Part shown: piece after piece, positions 54,523-63,924 of the stretch
How the letters are laid out: each line of letters starts with the position of its first letter
How positions within the stretch are numbered: the stretch's first letter is position 1
Source: an unicellular cyanobacterium SU3
Lineage (GTDB): Bacteria; Cyanobacteriota; Cyanobacteriia; Cyanobacteriales; Microcystaceae
Assembly: GCA_002172675.1 (NCBI GenBank)
Contig: NETF01000012.1
Coordinates: forward strand, 1-64,000
Reading direction: 5' to 3'
Length of the DNA: 64,000 bases
Program-made: the position numbers and the translations under genes
The notes under the pieces: generated by a model
The model's input: the letters and a program-made list of their open reading frames with translations, nothing else
What the model was told of the DNA's origin: nothing
Databases searched by the model: none

Positions 54523-56139
54523 TTACCAATCATCCTCTTCTTCTTCTTCTAACACCGCTTGTTGTTGTAGAGGGGGTTGTTTGAGGGGTTTTCTATCTTC
54601 TATCTCTTCTGTTTCTTCATCCCAACTGTCTGATAGGGGTTGCACCACTTTAGTGATAGCATCTTTGACAAAAACTTTGAGAAATTCATCTTTGCGACTG
54701 AGTTGAAACTGTCGTTGTACCACTTCTGTCATTCCCCCATCACCCCAGTCTTGATCTTGACGAAAATATTCAACAAAGCTTTTGCCAGCGATACGGGTTA
54801 AATAAGCTGCCGTTACCCCTTGAATGGCTTTCCCTACTAAATAAGTGGCTATATGTAATTGTAAGGCTCTTCCTAAGAGATCAACTGCCCCTTTAACCAC
54901 CCCTAAACTCACTAAGGTTCTACCTAATGATAAGGCTAATTCTTTACCGCGATCGCTATTAATTTCACAGCCATAAACTTTGCCGATTTCTATTACCATT
55001 TGAGCATTAACGGCAGCTGTTGCTAACATATCAACCACGGGTAAGGGAGTAACAGCAATCACCCCTGCACTAATCCATTGATAACGATCAATAATTTGAT
55101 CGCTTTGTCGTTTTCTTTGACGATCAATGAGTTGTCTGGCTTCTTCTCCTAACCGTTGAGATTGTAATAAGATGTTATCAGCGATTAAGTCTTCTCCTTC
55201 TGCTCTTAAAATAGTTGCGAGTCGTTTAATTAAGGGAAGAATATCAGGAGAAGGTTGAACTTTTTGACTTGTTTCTGATGGAAAGCTTTGGGGATTAGCC
55301 GCTATAGAAATAACGTCTTGTTCGGGGATAAATGATTTCACTCTTTCTTTGAGTTGTTGCAAGATTTGTGTTTCTTCTTCTTCGGTGTAAAGATCCACTT
55401 TATTAAAAACTAATAGCGATCGCTTCCCAATATCCACTAAAATTTGTAAGGGTTTATATTCTGATTGTCTTAAATCATTATCGACGACAAATAAGAGTAA
55501 ATCCGCTTCAGTTGCTAATTGTCTAGCTAACTGTTCTCTTTCCGTTCCTTCTATTCCTGCTTCTAGAATACCAGGTGTATCGGTAATTAATATTTCTCTG
55601 GATAAACCTTTTAATTTTAAAGAATAGGTTTCTCCTATTTTTGTTGTTCCCATCGTTGCTTGAACTTGACCGATAATTTCCCCTAATAAGGCGTTAACTA
55701 AGGAGGTTTTTCCGGCTGAACCTGTGCCAAAAATAACGACTTTAAACTCTCCTCTCATTAAATTTTCGGCAATTTCTTGGGAGCGATTTAATAGAGCTTT
55801 TTGAGCGACTTTATCTTGAATAGTTTCGAGTTGTCTGCGAATGGCGTTTAAGTTTTCTTGAGCAGCTTCGGTTTTTTGTTCGGGTAATTTTAGGTTAGCA
55901 TAACGCTTATTACGACGACGAGACGCTTTACGAGAAGAAAAAATATTAAAATAATAAATAAAGGCATAAATTAGCAAGCCCAATAATCCCATAATCAGAA
56001 AAATAAGAAAATTAGCTAATAAGGGAGCCGTAAAAGAAATTGATATATAAAGTCGATAAATAGAGTTAATTAACCAGATAATTAAGCCAATAATGACACT
56101 TAAGCCAATAATTAAAATAATTAAACGAGGAAGAGGCAT
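54523..56139 (-). CDS. DUF697-type dynamin-like/Era-like GTPase
   Basis: This 538-residue protein has two N-terminal helices (about 8-28 and 38-62), a basic region, and a GTPase domain with G-T-G-S-A-G-K-T-S (P-loop near 138), D-T-P-G near 188 and N-K-V-D near 245. A C-terminal DUF697 helical domain follows (about 335-460), with an acidic tail ending E-E-E-E-D-D-W. DUF697 GTPases are membrane-associated proteins in cyanobacteria and other bacteria, of uncertain role. Length and motifs are intact. Confidence 0.9.
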   Translation of the reverse strand: MPLPRLIILIIGLSVIIGLIIWLINSIYRLYISISFTAPLLANFLIFLIMGLLGLLIYAFIYYFNIFSSRKASRRRNKRYANLKLPEQKTEAAQENLNAIRRQLETIQDKVAQKALLNRSQEIAENLMRGEFKVVIFGTGSAGKTSLVNALLGEIIGQVQATMGTTKIGETYSLKLKGLSREILITDTPGILEAGIEGTEREQLARQLATEADLLLFVVDNDLRQSEYKPLQILVDIGKRSLLVFNKVDLYTEEEETQILQQLKERVKSFIPEQDVISIAANPQSFPSETSQKVQPSPDILPLIKRLATILRAEGEDLIADNILLQSQRLGEEARQLIDRQRKRQSDQIIDRYQWISAGVIAVTPLPVVDMLATAAVNAQMVIEIGKVYGCEINSDRGKELALSLGRTLVSLGVVKGAVDLLGRALQLHIATYLVGKAIQGVTAAYLTRIAGKSFVEYFRQDQDWGDGGMTEVVQRQFQLSRKDEFLKVFVKDAITKVVQPLSDSWDEETEEIEDRKPLKQPPLQQQAVLEEEEEDDW

Positions 56140-56322
56140 AGACCAAAATTTATTAATTTATAATTAGTTGAATGAGTTGATGTAAAATAGAATAAAATAA
56201 GTAGATATTGCCTAATTTATCAGTCTTTTTTTATTATATAACAGAGGTTAAAACATTAACTTTTTATAAAAAGAGGAATAAACTCTTGACAAATGAACCA
56301 AAGTCAGGTAATAAATAGAGTA

Positions 56323-56477
56323 AAGGAAAGTCAGCCTAGTTTCTTGCTACCCAAACTGGGAAAGCAAAAAAGCGGGGGAACCAATCGTGGGGCGCATTTC
56401 TAGGGGAACGCCAACTAGAAAGGGATAACTCTCAATCCTAGCCCGTCAGCTAACCTCGTCGGCAATGAGAGAGGACT
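56323..56477 (+). ncRNA. c-di-AMP riboswitch (ydaO-yuaA type)
   Basis: The order of conserved blocks matches the ydaO motif: AGCGGGGGAACCAA (56371-56384), TGGGGCGCA, a variable stem, GGGATAACTCTCAATCCTA, then CCCGTCAGCTAACCTCGTCGG (56442-56462) and GAGAGAGGA. The CGTCAGCTAACCTCGT block is the family's most diagnostic sequence. The pair of GGGGGA and CAGCTAACCTCG segments forms the ligand pockets. It faces right, toward the ExoD remnant and the calcium-type P-ATPase. I have no alignment tool, so the call rests on recognised motifs. Confidence 0.82.
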
Positions 56478-56520
56478 GAAAAATCAGCATTTTGAGAAAA
56501 TGCCTTGATTTCATTCAGTG
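56475..56520 (+). promoter_or_regulatory. Hairpin just downstream of the riboswitch
   Basis: ACTGAA (56475-56480) pairs with TTCAGT at the far end, ATCA pairs with TGAT, and GCATTTT with AAAATGC around GAG. This extended hairpin could belong to the expression platform. It has no T-run behind it. Confidence 0.5.
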
Positions 56521-56693
56521 ACTCTGAGTTTGACGCTACTTTAACTTAGATTGTTGTTTTGAAATTGAGGCTAAAGGTATGAAAATAGCTTAAAAAAAGA
56601 AATTAGAAACAAAATATAGACATTTTTTTAGCGATGAATAGCTGAAACTTATTTTGATAGCTGTTTAGTCGAAAAAATGGACTCAAACCACTA

Positions 56694-56716
56694 GGGGCAA
56701 ACTAATGTTCGCCCTT
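56694..56716. repeat. Short hairpin repeat GGGCAAAC/GTTCGCCC
   Basis: GGGCAAAC and GTTCGCCC pair with one mismatch around TAAT, between the riboswitch and the ExoD remnant. I recognise this as a common cyanobacterial intergenic hairpin. Confidence 0.5.
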
Positions 56717-56788
56717 AAAAAATAGGGTTATACTCGCATCTTGCACCTTCGATTAAATTAGCTAGTTTAGGGAGGCAATTGCTTATGT

Positions 56789-56996
56789 ATGGCCTGGTTA
56801 GCGGTGTTACCCATTCCTTTTCACCAACCCCCCACCCACCATCGCTATTTTAGTCCTGGCAGTGTCCACCCTCGAAAAAGACGGGCTTATTATGTGTATC
56901 GGTTATGGCTTAACTCTGCTCAATACCCTATTTTTTGGTTCTTTAGCCTATCTAACTTGGCAAGCACCCCAATTTTTACCCAAACTCTTTCAATAA
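56789..56996 (+). pseudogene. ExoD (exopolysaccharide synthesis) C-terminal remnant
   Basis: Starting M-A-W-L-A-V-L-P-I-P-F the frame shifts near 56822. The other frame continues T-N-P-P-P-T-I-A-I-L-V-L-A-V-S-T-L-E-K-D-G-L-I-M and ends at TAA 56994-56996 after [12 protein letters not shown]. This is the end of ExoD-family membrane proteins. The N-terminal two thirds are missing and the shift breaks the rest. It stands between the riboswitch and the P-ATPase gene. Confidence 0.75.
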
Positions 56997-57015
56997 TTCT
57001 CTTAAATCAACTCCC

Positions 57016-59832
57016 ATGACCTTTCCTACCACGTCTACTCCCTTATCTCCTGCGTTTCCCGAACTCAGTGACTCATGGCAGGCCCTGTCTGTTGAAGCAT
57101 CCCTAGAAAAATTACACAGTGATGCTAAAAAAGGGTTAAACCAAGAACAAATTAAACAACGTCAGCAATATTTCGGACCCAACGAACTCAAAGAAATGGC
57201 TGGCCGTTCCCCTTTAAAAATTTTATGGGAACAGTTCACCAATATCATGCTGGTGATGTTAATGGCGGTGGCTGTTATTTCTGCTATTTTAGATATCCGC
57301 AAAGGAGAATTCCCTAAAGATGCCGTGGCTATCTTCGCTATTGTTATTCTCAATGGATTATTAGGCTATTTTCAAGAAAGCCAAGCAGAAAAAGCCCTGG
57401 CTGCCCTAAAACGACTCTCCTCTCCCAATGTACGGGTTATTCGTGGGGGTCAAGTCGAAGAAATTTCGGCCAGGGAACTCGTTCCAGGGGACATAATGTT
57501 ATTAGAGGCCGGTGTTTCCATTGCAGCGGATGGCCGTTTAATCGAAAGCCATAACCTACAAATTCGGGAGTCTGCCTTAACCGGAGAAGCAGAAACCGTC
57601 AATAAACAAGCTGACAAGGTGTTAGGGAAAACGGTTCCTTTAGGCGATCGCATTAATCTAGTCTTTCAAGGCACGGAAGTGGTTCAGGGACGGGGAAAAG
57701 TGCTAGTCACTCGCACCGGTATGGACACCGAGATCGGTCACATTGCCATCCTCATCCAAGGGGTAGAAGCAGAAGACACCCCCTTGCAACGCAGAATGTC
57801 CCAACTTGGCAACGTTCTAGTAAGTAGTTCTTTGGCATTAGTGGTCTTAGTAGTATTTGTGGGAGTTTTGCGCTCAGGATGGCAAAATTTTGAGGAATTA
57901 TTAGAAGTTTCTTTAAGTATGGCTGTAGCGGTGGTTCCTGAAGGGTTGCCGGCGGTTGTCACTGTCACTTTAGCCATTGGAACCCAGCGCATGGTACGCC
58001 GTCACGCTTTAATTCGTAAATTGCCGGCGGTGGAAACATTAGGTTCGGTGACTACCATTTGTTCTGATAAAACTGGAACCCTAACCCAAAACAAAATGGT
58101 GGTTCAAAAGATTCACACCCGAACCCGTACCTACGAAGTAACAGGGGAAGGATACGCCCCTCAAGGGGATTTTATCGTTGAGGATAGTGACGAATACGAA
58201 ATTAATCCCGAATTAGAACAGCTTCTACGGGCTTGTGTGTTATGTAATGATGCTTTGCTACACAAAAAAGCAAAAAACTGGGAAATTTTAGGCGATCCCA
58301 CCGAAGGGGCGTTATTAACCTTAGCTGGTAAAGGGGGATTATATCGGGAAGATTTATGGTTAAAGATGCCTCGTATTGCAGAAATTCCCTTTTCTTCTGA
58401 ACGTAAGCGGATGTCGGTGATAGTGCAGACGTTTCAAGAAAAAGGAAGAAGTCCCTATGTTATGTATAGCAAGGGTTCTCCAGAAATCATTTTAGAACGA
58501 TGCACTAAGATTTATGGAAATAATCAAGCCGTTTCTCTTAATAATGAACAACGCAGACACATTTTAGCCCAAAACGATCAATGGGCAGCCCAAGGATTAC
58601 GGGTATTAGGGTTAGGGATCAAACCCCTAGATGAGATTCCTGAAGATCACGACTCAGAAACAGCAGAAAATGGGCTGATTTGGTTGGGATTAGTGGCTAT
58701 GATTGATGCACCGCGAAAAGAAGTTAAACAAGCGGTTTTAAGCTGTCGTCAGGCCGGTATTCGCCCCGTTATGATTACCGGAGATCATCCCTTAACTGCC
58801 CAAGCGATCGCCACTGAGTTAGGTATTGCCCAACCCCATGATCCTATTCTCACAGGTCAAGAGTTAGAACGGATGAACTCATTAGAACTAAGAAAAATTG
58901 TCTCAGAGGTGAGTGTTTATGCCCGTGTTGCCCCGGAACATAAATTGCAAATTGTCCAAGCCCTGCAATACAAAGGGGAGTTTGTAGCCATGACAGGGGA
59001 CGGGGTAAATGATGCCCCGGCCTTGAAACAGGCCGATATTGGTATCGCTATGGGGATCACCGGAACCGATGTTAGCAAAGAGGCCAGCGATGCCATTTTA
59101 CTGGATGATAACTTTGCCACCATTGTCGCTGCAACCGAAGAGGGACGAGTCGTTTACGACAATATTCGTCGCTTCATTAAGTACATTTTAGGCAGCAATA
59201 TCGGCGAAGTCTTGGTTATTGCGGCAGCCCCCCTTATTGGGTTGGGTGGGGTTCCCCTATCCCCCTTACAGATCCTTTGGATGAACCTTGTTACCGATGG
59301 TTTACCCGCTTTAGCTTTGGCCATGGAACCGGCAGAACCCAATGTTATGCAGCGTCCTCCTTATAGTCCCCGTGAAAGTATCTTTTCTAGGGGTTTGGGG
59401 TTATATATGGTGAGAATTGGGGTTATTTTTGCCATTTTGACCATTATTTTAATGGTTTGGGCTTATGATCACGCTCATCAGTCTGGTGATCCTGATCGCT
59501 GGAAAACCATGGTATTTACGACTCTATGTTTAGCCCAGATGGGCCACGGGTTAGCGGTGCGATCGGATAGTCAGTTAACTATTAAGCTTAATCCTTTTTC
59601 TAATCCTTACATTTTAGGGGCAGTCAGTTTAACCACTTGTCTACAAATTTTGTTGATTTATGTTCTTCCATTACAGCAGTTTTTCGGTACTCATGTTTTG
59701 AGTGTTTCTGAGTTGTTAATCTGTTTTGGTTTTAGTGCTTTAATGTTTGTTTGGATCGAGTTAGAAAAGGTAGTTTCTCGCTGGTTTCTAGGCAAGAAAT
59801 CCAAGCCTAAATCTAAATTAAAACATATTTAG
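57016..59832 (+). CDS. Calcium-type P-ATPase (PacL-like)
   Basis: This 938-residue P2A ATPase has the phosphorylation site C-S-D-K-T-G-T-L-T (about 352), T-G-E-A in the actuator, T-G-D-H, and [10 protein letters not shown]. Ion-binding motifs are P-E-G-L-P (M4) and [12 protein letters not shown] (M6), the same as in SERCA-type calcium pumps and cyanobacterial PacL. It should export Ca2+ from the cytosol. It is the first intact gene after the candidate c-di-AMP riboswitch, at 540 bp. Length is normal. Confidence 0.93.
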   Translation: MTFPTTSTPLSPAFPELSDSWQALSVEASLEKLHSDAKKGLNQEQIKQRQQYFGPNELKEMAGRSPLKILWEQFTNIMLVMLMAVAVISAILDIRKGEFPKDAVAIFAIVILNGLLGYFQESQAEKALAALKRLSSPNVRVIRGGQVEEISARELVPGDIMLLEAGVSIAADGRLIESHNLQIRESALTGEAETVNKQADKVLGKTVPLGDRINLVFQGTEVVQGRGKVLVTRTGMDTEIGHIAILIQGVEAEDTPLQRRMSQLGNVLVSSSLALVVLVVFVGVLRSGWQNFEELLEVSLSMAVAVVPEGLPAVVTVTLAIGTQRMVRRHALIRKLPAVETLGSVTTICSDKTGTLTQNKMVVQKIHTRTRTYEVTGEGYAPQGDFIVEDSDEYEINPELEQLLRACVLCNDALLHKKAKNWEILGDPTEGALLTLAGKGGLYREDLWLKMPRIAEIPFSSERKRMSVIVQTFQEKGRSPYVMYSKGSPEIILERCTKIYGNNQAVSLNNEQRRHILAQNDQWAAQGLRVLGLGIKPLDEIPEDHDSETAENGLIWLGLVAMIDAPRKEVKQAVLSCRQAGIRPVMITGDHPLTAQAIATELGIAQPHDPILTGQELERMNSLELRKIVSEVSVYARVAPEHKLQIVQALQYKGEFVAMTGDGVNDAPALKQADIGIAMGITGTDVSKEASDAILLDDNFATIVAATEEGRVVYDNIRRFIKYILGSNIGEVLVIAAAPLIGLGGVPLSPLQILWMNLVTDGLPALALAMEPAEPNVMQRPPYSPRESIFSRGLGLYMVRIGVIFAILTIILMVWAYDHAHQSGDPDRWKTMVFTTLCLAQMGHGLAVRSDSQLTIKLNPFSNPYILGAVSLTTCLQILLIYVLPLQQFFGTHVLSVSELLICFGFSALMFVWIELEKVVSRWFLGKKSKPKSKLKHI

Positions 59833-59838
59833 ACGAGG

Positions 59839-59966
59839 TAAGCTGTTGTCTATTTAAACAGGATATTTAAAGGTTTAGTACAAAGGCTGAAACTCTTTCT
59901 CCTGCGCTCCCTTTGCTCCCTGCTCCCATGCAGTCTAAACTAGCAACTTAAATGATTAACAGCTTA
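59839..59966. mobile_element. MITE-like 128-bp element, copy B (inverted)
   Basis: This is the reverse complement of copy A at 53984-54111 with a single base difference (ATATCC for ATACCC on the A strand). It begins TAAGCTGTTGTC and ends GATTAACAGCTTA. It lies 7 bp after the stop of the P-ATPase. The two copies invert the intervening 5.7 kb as a possible recombination unit. Confidence 0.8.
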
Positions 59967-59995
59967 AGTAGGTAGGCAAAAATAAACACAAGTTT

Positions 59996-60053
59996 GTAGT
60001 GAGTCCTTTAGGACCTGAAAACGAGTCAGAATGAAAGCTAAAGCCTTCACTAC
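59996..60053. repeat. Hairpin repeat GTAGTGA...TCACTAC
   Basis: GTAGTGAGTCCTTTAG at the left pairs with CTAAAGCCTTCACTAC at the right over 16 positions with a few mismatches. A GTCCTTTAGGAC palindrome lies inside the left arm. This type of element (GTAGTGA ends) is widespread in cyanobacterial intergenic DNA. Confidence 0.6.
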
Positions 60054-60216
60054 GGACTTTTTTGTTTTATATTTAATTACACCTATCTACTTATAACAAT
60101 GTAGAAATAGTTAACCCTTGTTTATTTCTCACTCTATTTTCAGTGAAAAGTTATTTATAGTTTAGGCTCTCTTTTGACATTCTAAATTCTAAATTTTAAA
60201 TTCTAAGTTCCAAAAT

Positions 60217-62001
60217 ATGCCAATTCTTCTTACTATTTCGATTATTATTATTGCTTTAGTTTTCTTCATTTTTGAATGGCTACCTGCTGATTTAACAGCT
60301 TTATCAGTCGCTGTTGTTTTAATTTTACTCAAGTTAGTGAGTCCAGAAGAAGGAATTTCAGGCTTTGCTAATAATGCCACTATTACTGTGATGGCTATGT
60401 TTATTTTAAGTGCAGGAATTACTCGCACAGGAGTGATACAAATTGTTCGAGATTTATTAATGAAATGGGGTGGGAAAAGTGCCAGTCAACAAATTTTAGT
60501 GATGGGTTTAATCGTGGGACCCATTAGTGCATTTATTAATAATACGGCTGTTGTAGCTATTTTTTTACCTATTGTTGAAGCTTGGTGTAAACAACGGAAA
60601 ATATCGGTTTCTAAACTATTAATTCCTTTATCTTTTGTCACTATTTTAGGAGGAATGTTAACTTTAATTGGAACCTCAACTAATCTTTTGGCTAGTGGTG
60701 TTTCTAAACAATTAGGTTATGGGGAATTTAGCTTATTTCAGTTTACAGGATTAGGAATTATTACTTTTATCATTGGTTTAGTTTATTTAATGATTTTTGC
60801 CCCTAAATTACTCCCTGAAAGAATACCAGCCAAAAGTAACTTAATGAGTGAAAATTATGACTTAAAAGATTATGTCACAGAGTTGATTATTTTACCTGGT
60901 TCAAGTTTAGTCAAACAAACCTTAAGACAAAGTGGAATCCAACGTAAGTTTGATATTGATGTCTTAGAGTTAATCCATAACGACACCCATTTTGTCCCCC
61001 CTTTTGCTGACAAAAAGTTATCCGTTGGAGATATCCTATTAGTCAGAGGAAGTCGAGAAAGCTTACTACAAATTAAAGATGAAAAAGGAGTCGAAATTTT
61101 TGCTGATTTTAAATTTAGTAACCTAGAACAAACTAATCAGGAAAGTGAGGAAAAAATAGCAGAAGTTTTAGTCTTATCTAATTCTCGTTTAATTGGTTCA
61201 ACACTAAAAGATTTACGGTTTCGACAAAGATATAATTCCACTGTTTTAGCGATTCGTAGAGGAGAAGAATTAGTCAGAGAAAGACTCGGTAAAGTTCCTA
61301 TAAAATTTGGTGATTTATTACTTATACAAGCCCCGAAAGAGAGTTTTATTGGCTTACAAACTACCAGAGAATTATTAGTTTTAGAAGAAAGAGACTTAGA
61401 AACTCTCAGGACTAATAAAGCTTGGATAGCCTTATCTATTATTTTAGGTGTAATATTGCTCGCAGCTTTTAATATTTTGCCTATATTAGTTAGTAGTTTA
61501 ATGGGGGTAATTTTGATGGTGGTTACTGGCTGTTTAAAACCAGGAGAAATTTATGGGGCAGTTCGTTGGGATATTATCTTTTTATTAGCAGGATTGATTC
61601 CTTTGGGCATTGCTATGGAAAACTCAGGAACAACTGAATGGTTAGCTAATTTTTTAGTCAATTTAGGAGGAAATTTATCAGGATATTTAATTTTAACTTG
61701 TTTCTATATTGTCACTTCATTAATGACGGAAATTTTGTCTAATAATGCTAGTGTTGTTTTGATGATTCCCATCGCTGCTGAAGTCGCAAAAAGCTTAAGT
61801 TTAAACCCGATGGCGTTTATTTTTGCTGTCACTTTCGCGGCTTCCAATAGTTTTTTAACCCCTATTGGCTACCAAACTAATACTATGGTTTATGCACCAG
61901 GAGGCTATAAATTTTCAGATTTTGTCAAAATTGGTCTATGGTTAAATCTATTATTTATGATAGTAACCCCGTTACTGATTACCTTAATTTATGGATTATA
62001 A
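60217..62001 (+). CDS. SLC13-family permease with two RCK_C domains
   Basis: This 594-residue protein has N-terminal helices (about 1-200), a cytosolic insert with two TrkA_C (RCK_C) domains (about 215-295 and 305-390), and a second set of helices (about 400-590). The pore signature is I-N-N-T-A-V-V-A-I-F-L-P near 107-118, mirrored by L-S-N-N-A-S-V-V-L-M-I-P near 507-518. This architecture is known for sodium-coupled sulfate and other dicarboxylate-type transporters in cyanobacteria. Substrate is not determined. It is followed by a related permease after 24 bp. Confidence 0.9.
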   Translation: MPILLTISIIIIALVFFIFEWLPADLTALSVAVVLILLKLVSPEEGISGFANNATITVMAMFILSAGITRTGVIQIVRDLLMKWGGKSASQQILVMGLIVGPISAFINNTAVVAIFLPIVEAWCKQRKISVSKLLIPLSFVTILGGMLTLIGTSTNLLASGVSKQLGYGEFSLFQFTGLGIITFIIGLVYLMIFAPKLLPERIPAKSNLMSENYDLKDYVTELIILPGSSLVKQTLRQSGIQRKFDIDVLELIHNDTHFVPPFADKKLSVGDILLVRGSRESLLQIKDEKGVEIFADFKFSNLEQTNQESEEKIAEVLVLSNSRLIGSTLKDLRFRQRYNSTVLAIRRGEELVRERLGKVPIKFGDLLLIQAPKESFIGLQTTRELLVLEERDLETLRTNKAWIALSIILGVILLAAFNILPILVSSLMGVILMVVTGCLKPGEIYGAVRWDIIFLLAGLIPLGIAMENSGTTEWLANFLVNLGGNLSGYLILTCFYIVTSLMTEILSNNASVVLMIPIAAEVAKSLSLNPMAFIFAVTFAASNSFLTPIGYQTNTMVYAPGGYKFSDFVKIGLWLNLLFMIVTPLLITLIYGL

Positions 62002-62025
62002 TTAAACAAAAAAGGAGCAATAATT

Positions 62026-63360
62026 ATGTCTTTGCCTGCACTCATTTCTATCTCTAGTTTCATCGGTGTAATGTTTGCCATTATGACCGAAAGATTACAC
62101 ATCACTGCCGCTGCTTTTTTGGGGGCTTTAATTCTTGTTTTTGCCCACATAATGACCCTACAAGAAGCCTTCGATTATATTAGTAAAAGTCATGGAACTT
62201 TAGCTCTGTTTTTTGGGGTTATGGTTTTGGTTAGAGCCTTTGAACCAACAAAAATATTTGAATATTTAGCGACTCAAATGGTATTAATGGCTAAAGGAAG
62301 TGGTAAACTTTTAGTTATAGGAATTATTGGTATTACTACTCCCATTTGTGCCGTTTTACCCAATGCCACAACCGTGATGCTTTTAGCCCCATTAATTCCT
62401 CCTATTGCCCAAGAAATAGGGGTAGATTTTGTTCCGTTGCTCATTTTAATGGTGTTTGTTGCTAACAGTGCTGGACTATTAACTTTAGTGGGAGATCCAG
62501 CCACTTTTATTGTGGGTGATGCCATCAATTTAAGCTTTACAGATTATCTGACTCGACTGAGTTTAGGAGGGGCGATCGCAGTCATGACAATTTTAGTAAT
62601 GGCCCCTTTTCTCTTTGCTAAAATATGGAACAAAAAATTTACTCATTTAGAACAGTTACCCCATCCAAAAATTAATCATCCCAAAGTCTTAATATTCGGG
62701 GGATTCATTATTGCTTTTGTCCTCTTATTCTTTGTCATTGGGGAGTCTTTACCTGCTCCTATTTCTCCTGCATCTGTAGCATTATTTGGGGCGGTATTGG
62801 CTCTAATTCTAGCCCACCAAAGTAAAATTGATACGATCAATAATATTTTTCGAGATTTAGATTGGAGTACCCTACTCTTTTTTATGTCTACCTTCGTTTT
62901 AATTGGTGGGTTACAAAAAACTGGTGTTACTAGCTATTTATCTAAATTACTTGCTTTAGTTATTGGTCAAAATATTATGTTAGGGGCATTAGTTCTCTTA
63001 TTTCTAGTAGGAATTTTATCCAGTGTTATTCCTAATATTCCTCTAGTTGTGGCTATGGTTCCATTGTTAAAAGAGTATATTGTTAACATCAATTTAGCCA
63101 GTCCCGAAATCTTAAATTCTGACTTTTCTGGTCAGTTACCTCCCGAAGTTTTACCCTTATTTTATGCTATGATGTTTGGAGCAACTTTAGGCGGAAATGG
63201 TACATTAGTCGGAGCATCTTCTAATATTGTGGCCGCAGGCGTTTCCGAACAACATGGTCAACCCATTTCCTTTAAAACCTTTCTTAAATATGGTTTTCCT
63301 GTGATGGGAATGCAGTTAGTTATCTCTGCTTTATACGTGGTCATTTTCTTGTCAAAGTAG
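62026..63360 (+). CDS. SLC13/ArsB-type permease
   Basis: This 444-residue protein with about eleven helices belongs to the ion transporter superfamily (citMHS/ArsB/NhaD-like). Conserved segments are V-L-P-N-A-T-T-V-M-L-L-A-P near 106-118 and G-A-T-L-G-G-N-G-T-L-V-G-A-S-S-N near 385-400. There is no RCK insert, unlike the upstream paralogue. The two lie in tandem with a 24-bp gap, with an AAAGGAG site before this ATG, so they are surely co-transcribed. Ion is unknown. Confidence 0.88.
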   Translation: MSLPALISISSFIGVMFAIMTERLHITAAAFLGALILVFAHIMTLQEAFDYISKSHGTLALFFGVMVLVRAFEPTKIFEYLATQMVLMAKGSGKLLVIGIIGITTPICAVLPNATTVMLLAPLIPPIAQEIGVDFVPLLILMVFVANSAGLLTLVGDPATFIVGDAINLSFTDYLTRLSLGGAIAVMTILVMAPFLFAKIWNKKFTHLEQLPHPKINHPKVLIFGGFIIAFVLLFFVIGESLPAPISPASVALFGAVLALILAHQSKIDTINNIFRDLDWSTLLFFMSTFVLIGGLQKTGVTSYLSKLLALVIGQNIMLGALVLLFLVGILSSVIPNIPLVVAMVPLLKEYIVNINLASPEILNSDFSGQLPPEVLPLFYAMMFGATLGGNGTLVGASSNIVAAGVSEQHGQPISFKTFLKYGFPVMGMQLVISALYVVIFLSK

Positions 63361-63426
63361 AGTAGAATGTAGAGATAATTTATTACGTATCTCTATATTC
63401 GCAAGATAAGAATCACTCTTTTAACT

Positions 63427-63924
63427 ATGTTTCGACCCCAAAAAATCGAACCCAAAGAAGGACAAGAATCAGTTTGGGATTATCCCCGGCCTCCCCGTTT
63501 AGAACCTTGCAATAAACATATCAAAATTATTTTTAATGGGGTTACAATTGTTGATACAAAAAAAGCCTATCGTGTCTTAGAAACCTCCCATCCTCCTTCT
63601 TATTATATTCCTCCCGAAGACATCAAAATGGAATACTTACAACCCACCGAAAAAAAATCTTTTTGTGAATGGAAAGGGGTAGGACATTATTACACCCTAA
63701 CTGTTAACAATAAACAAGTGGTTAACGTGGCGTGGTATTATCCCAACCCCACCCCAGACTTTGCCGATATTAAAGATTATGTGGCTTTTTATCCCGATCC
63801 AATGGATGAATGTTTAGTGGATGGGGAAACCGTAACCCCTCAACCTGGAAACTTTTATGGAGGGTGGATCACTTCTGATATTGTTGGGCCATTCAAAGGG
63901 GAGCCAGGCAGTTGGGGATGGTGA
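63427..63924 (+). CDS. DUF427 family protein
   Basis: This 165-residue soluble protein has V-W-D-Y-P-R-P-P-R-L-E near 17-27, V-D-T-K-K-A-Y-R-V-L-E-T-S-H-P-P-S-Y-Y near 42-60 and the C-terminal V-A-F-Y-P-D-P-M-D-E-C-L-V-D-G-E. These are the features of DUF427 (NTP_transf_9-like) proteins, small beta-barrel proteins of unknown function. It is complete, with the stop at 63922-63924. About 75 bp remain to the window end. Confidence 0.85.
   Translation: MFRPQKIEPKEGQESVWDYPRPPRLEPCNKHIKIIFNGVTIVDTKKAYRVLETSHPPSYYIPPEDIKMEYLQPTEKKSFCEWKGVGHYYTLTVNNKQVVNVAWYYPNPTPDFADIKDYVAFYPDPMDECLVDGETVTPQPGNFYGGWITSDIVGPFKGEPGSWGW

Noticed and set aside
52114-56139. Defence island around vapBC
   Set aside because: Neighbours are a lipid flippase-like protein, a secreted protein, YggT and a DUF697 GTPase, with no other defence gene families.
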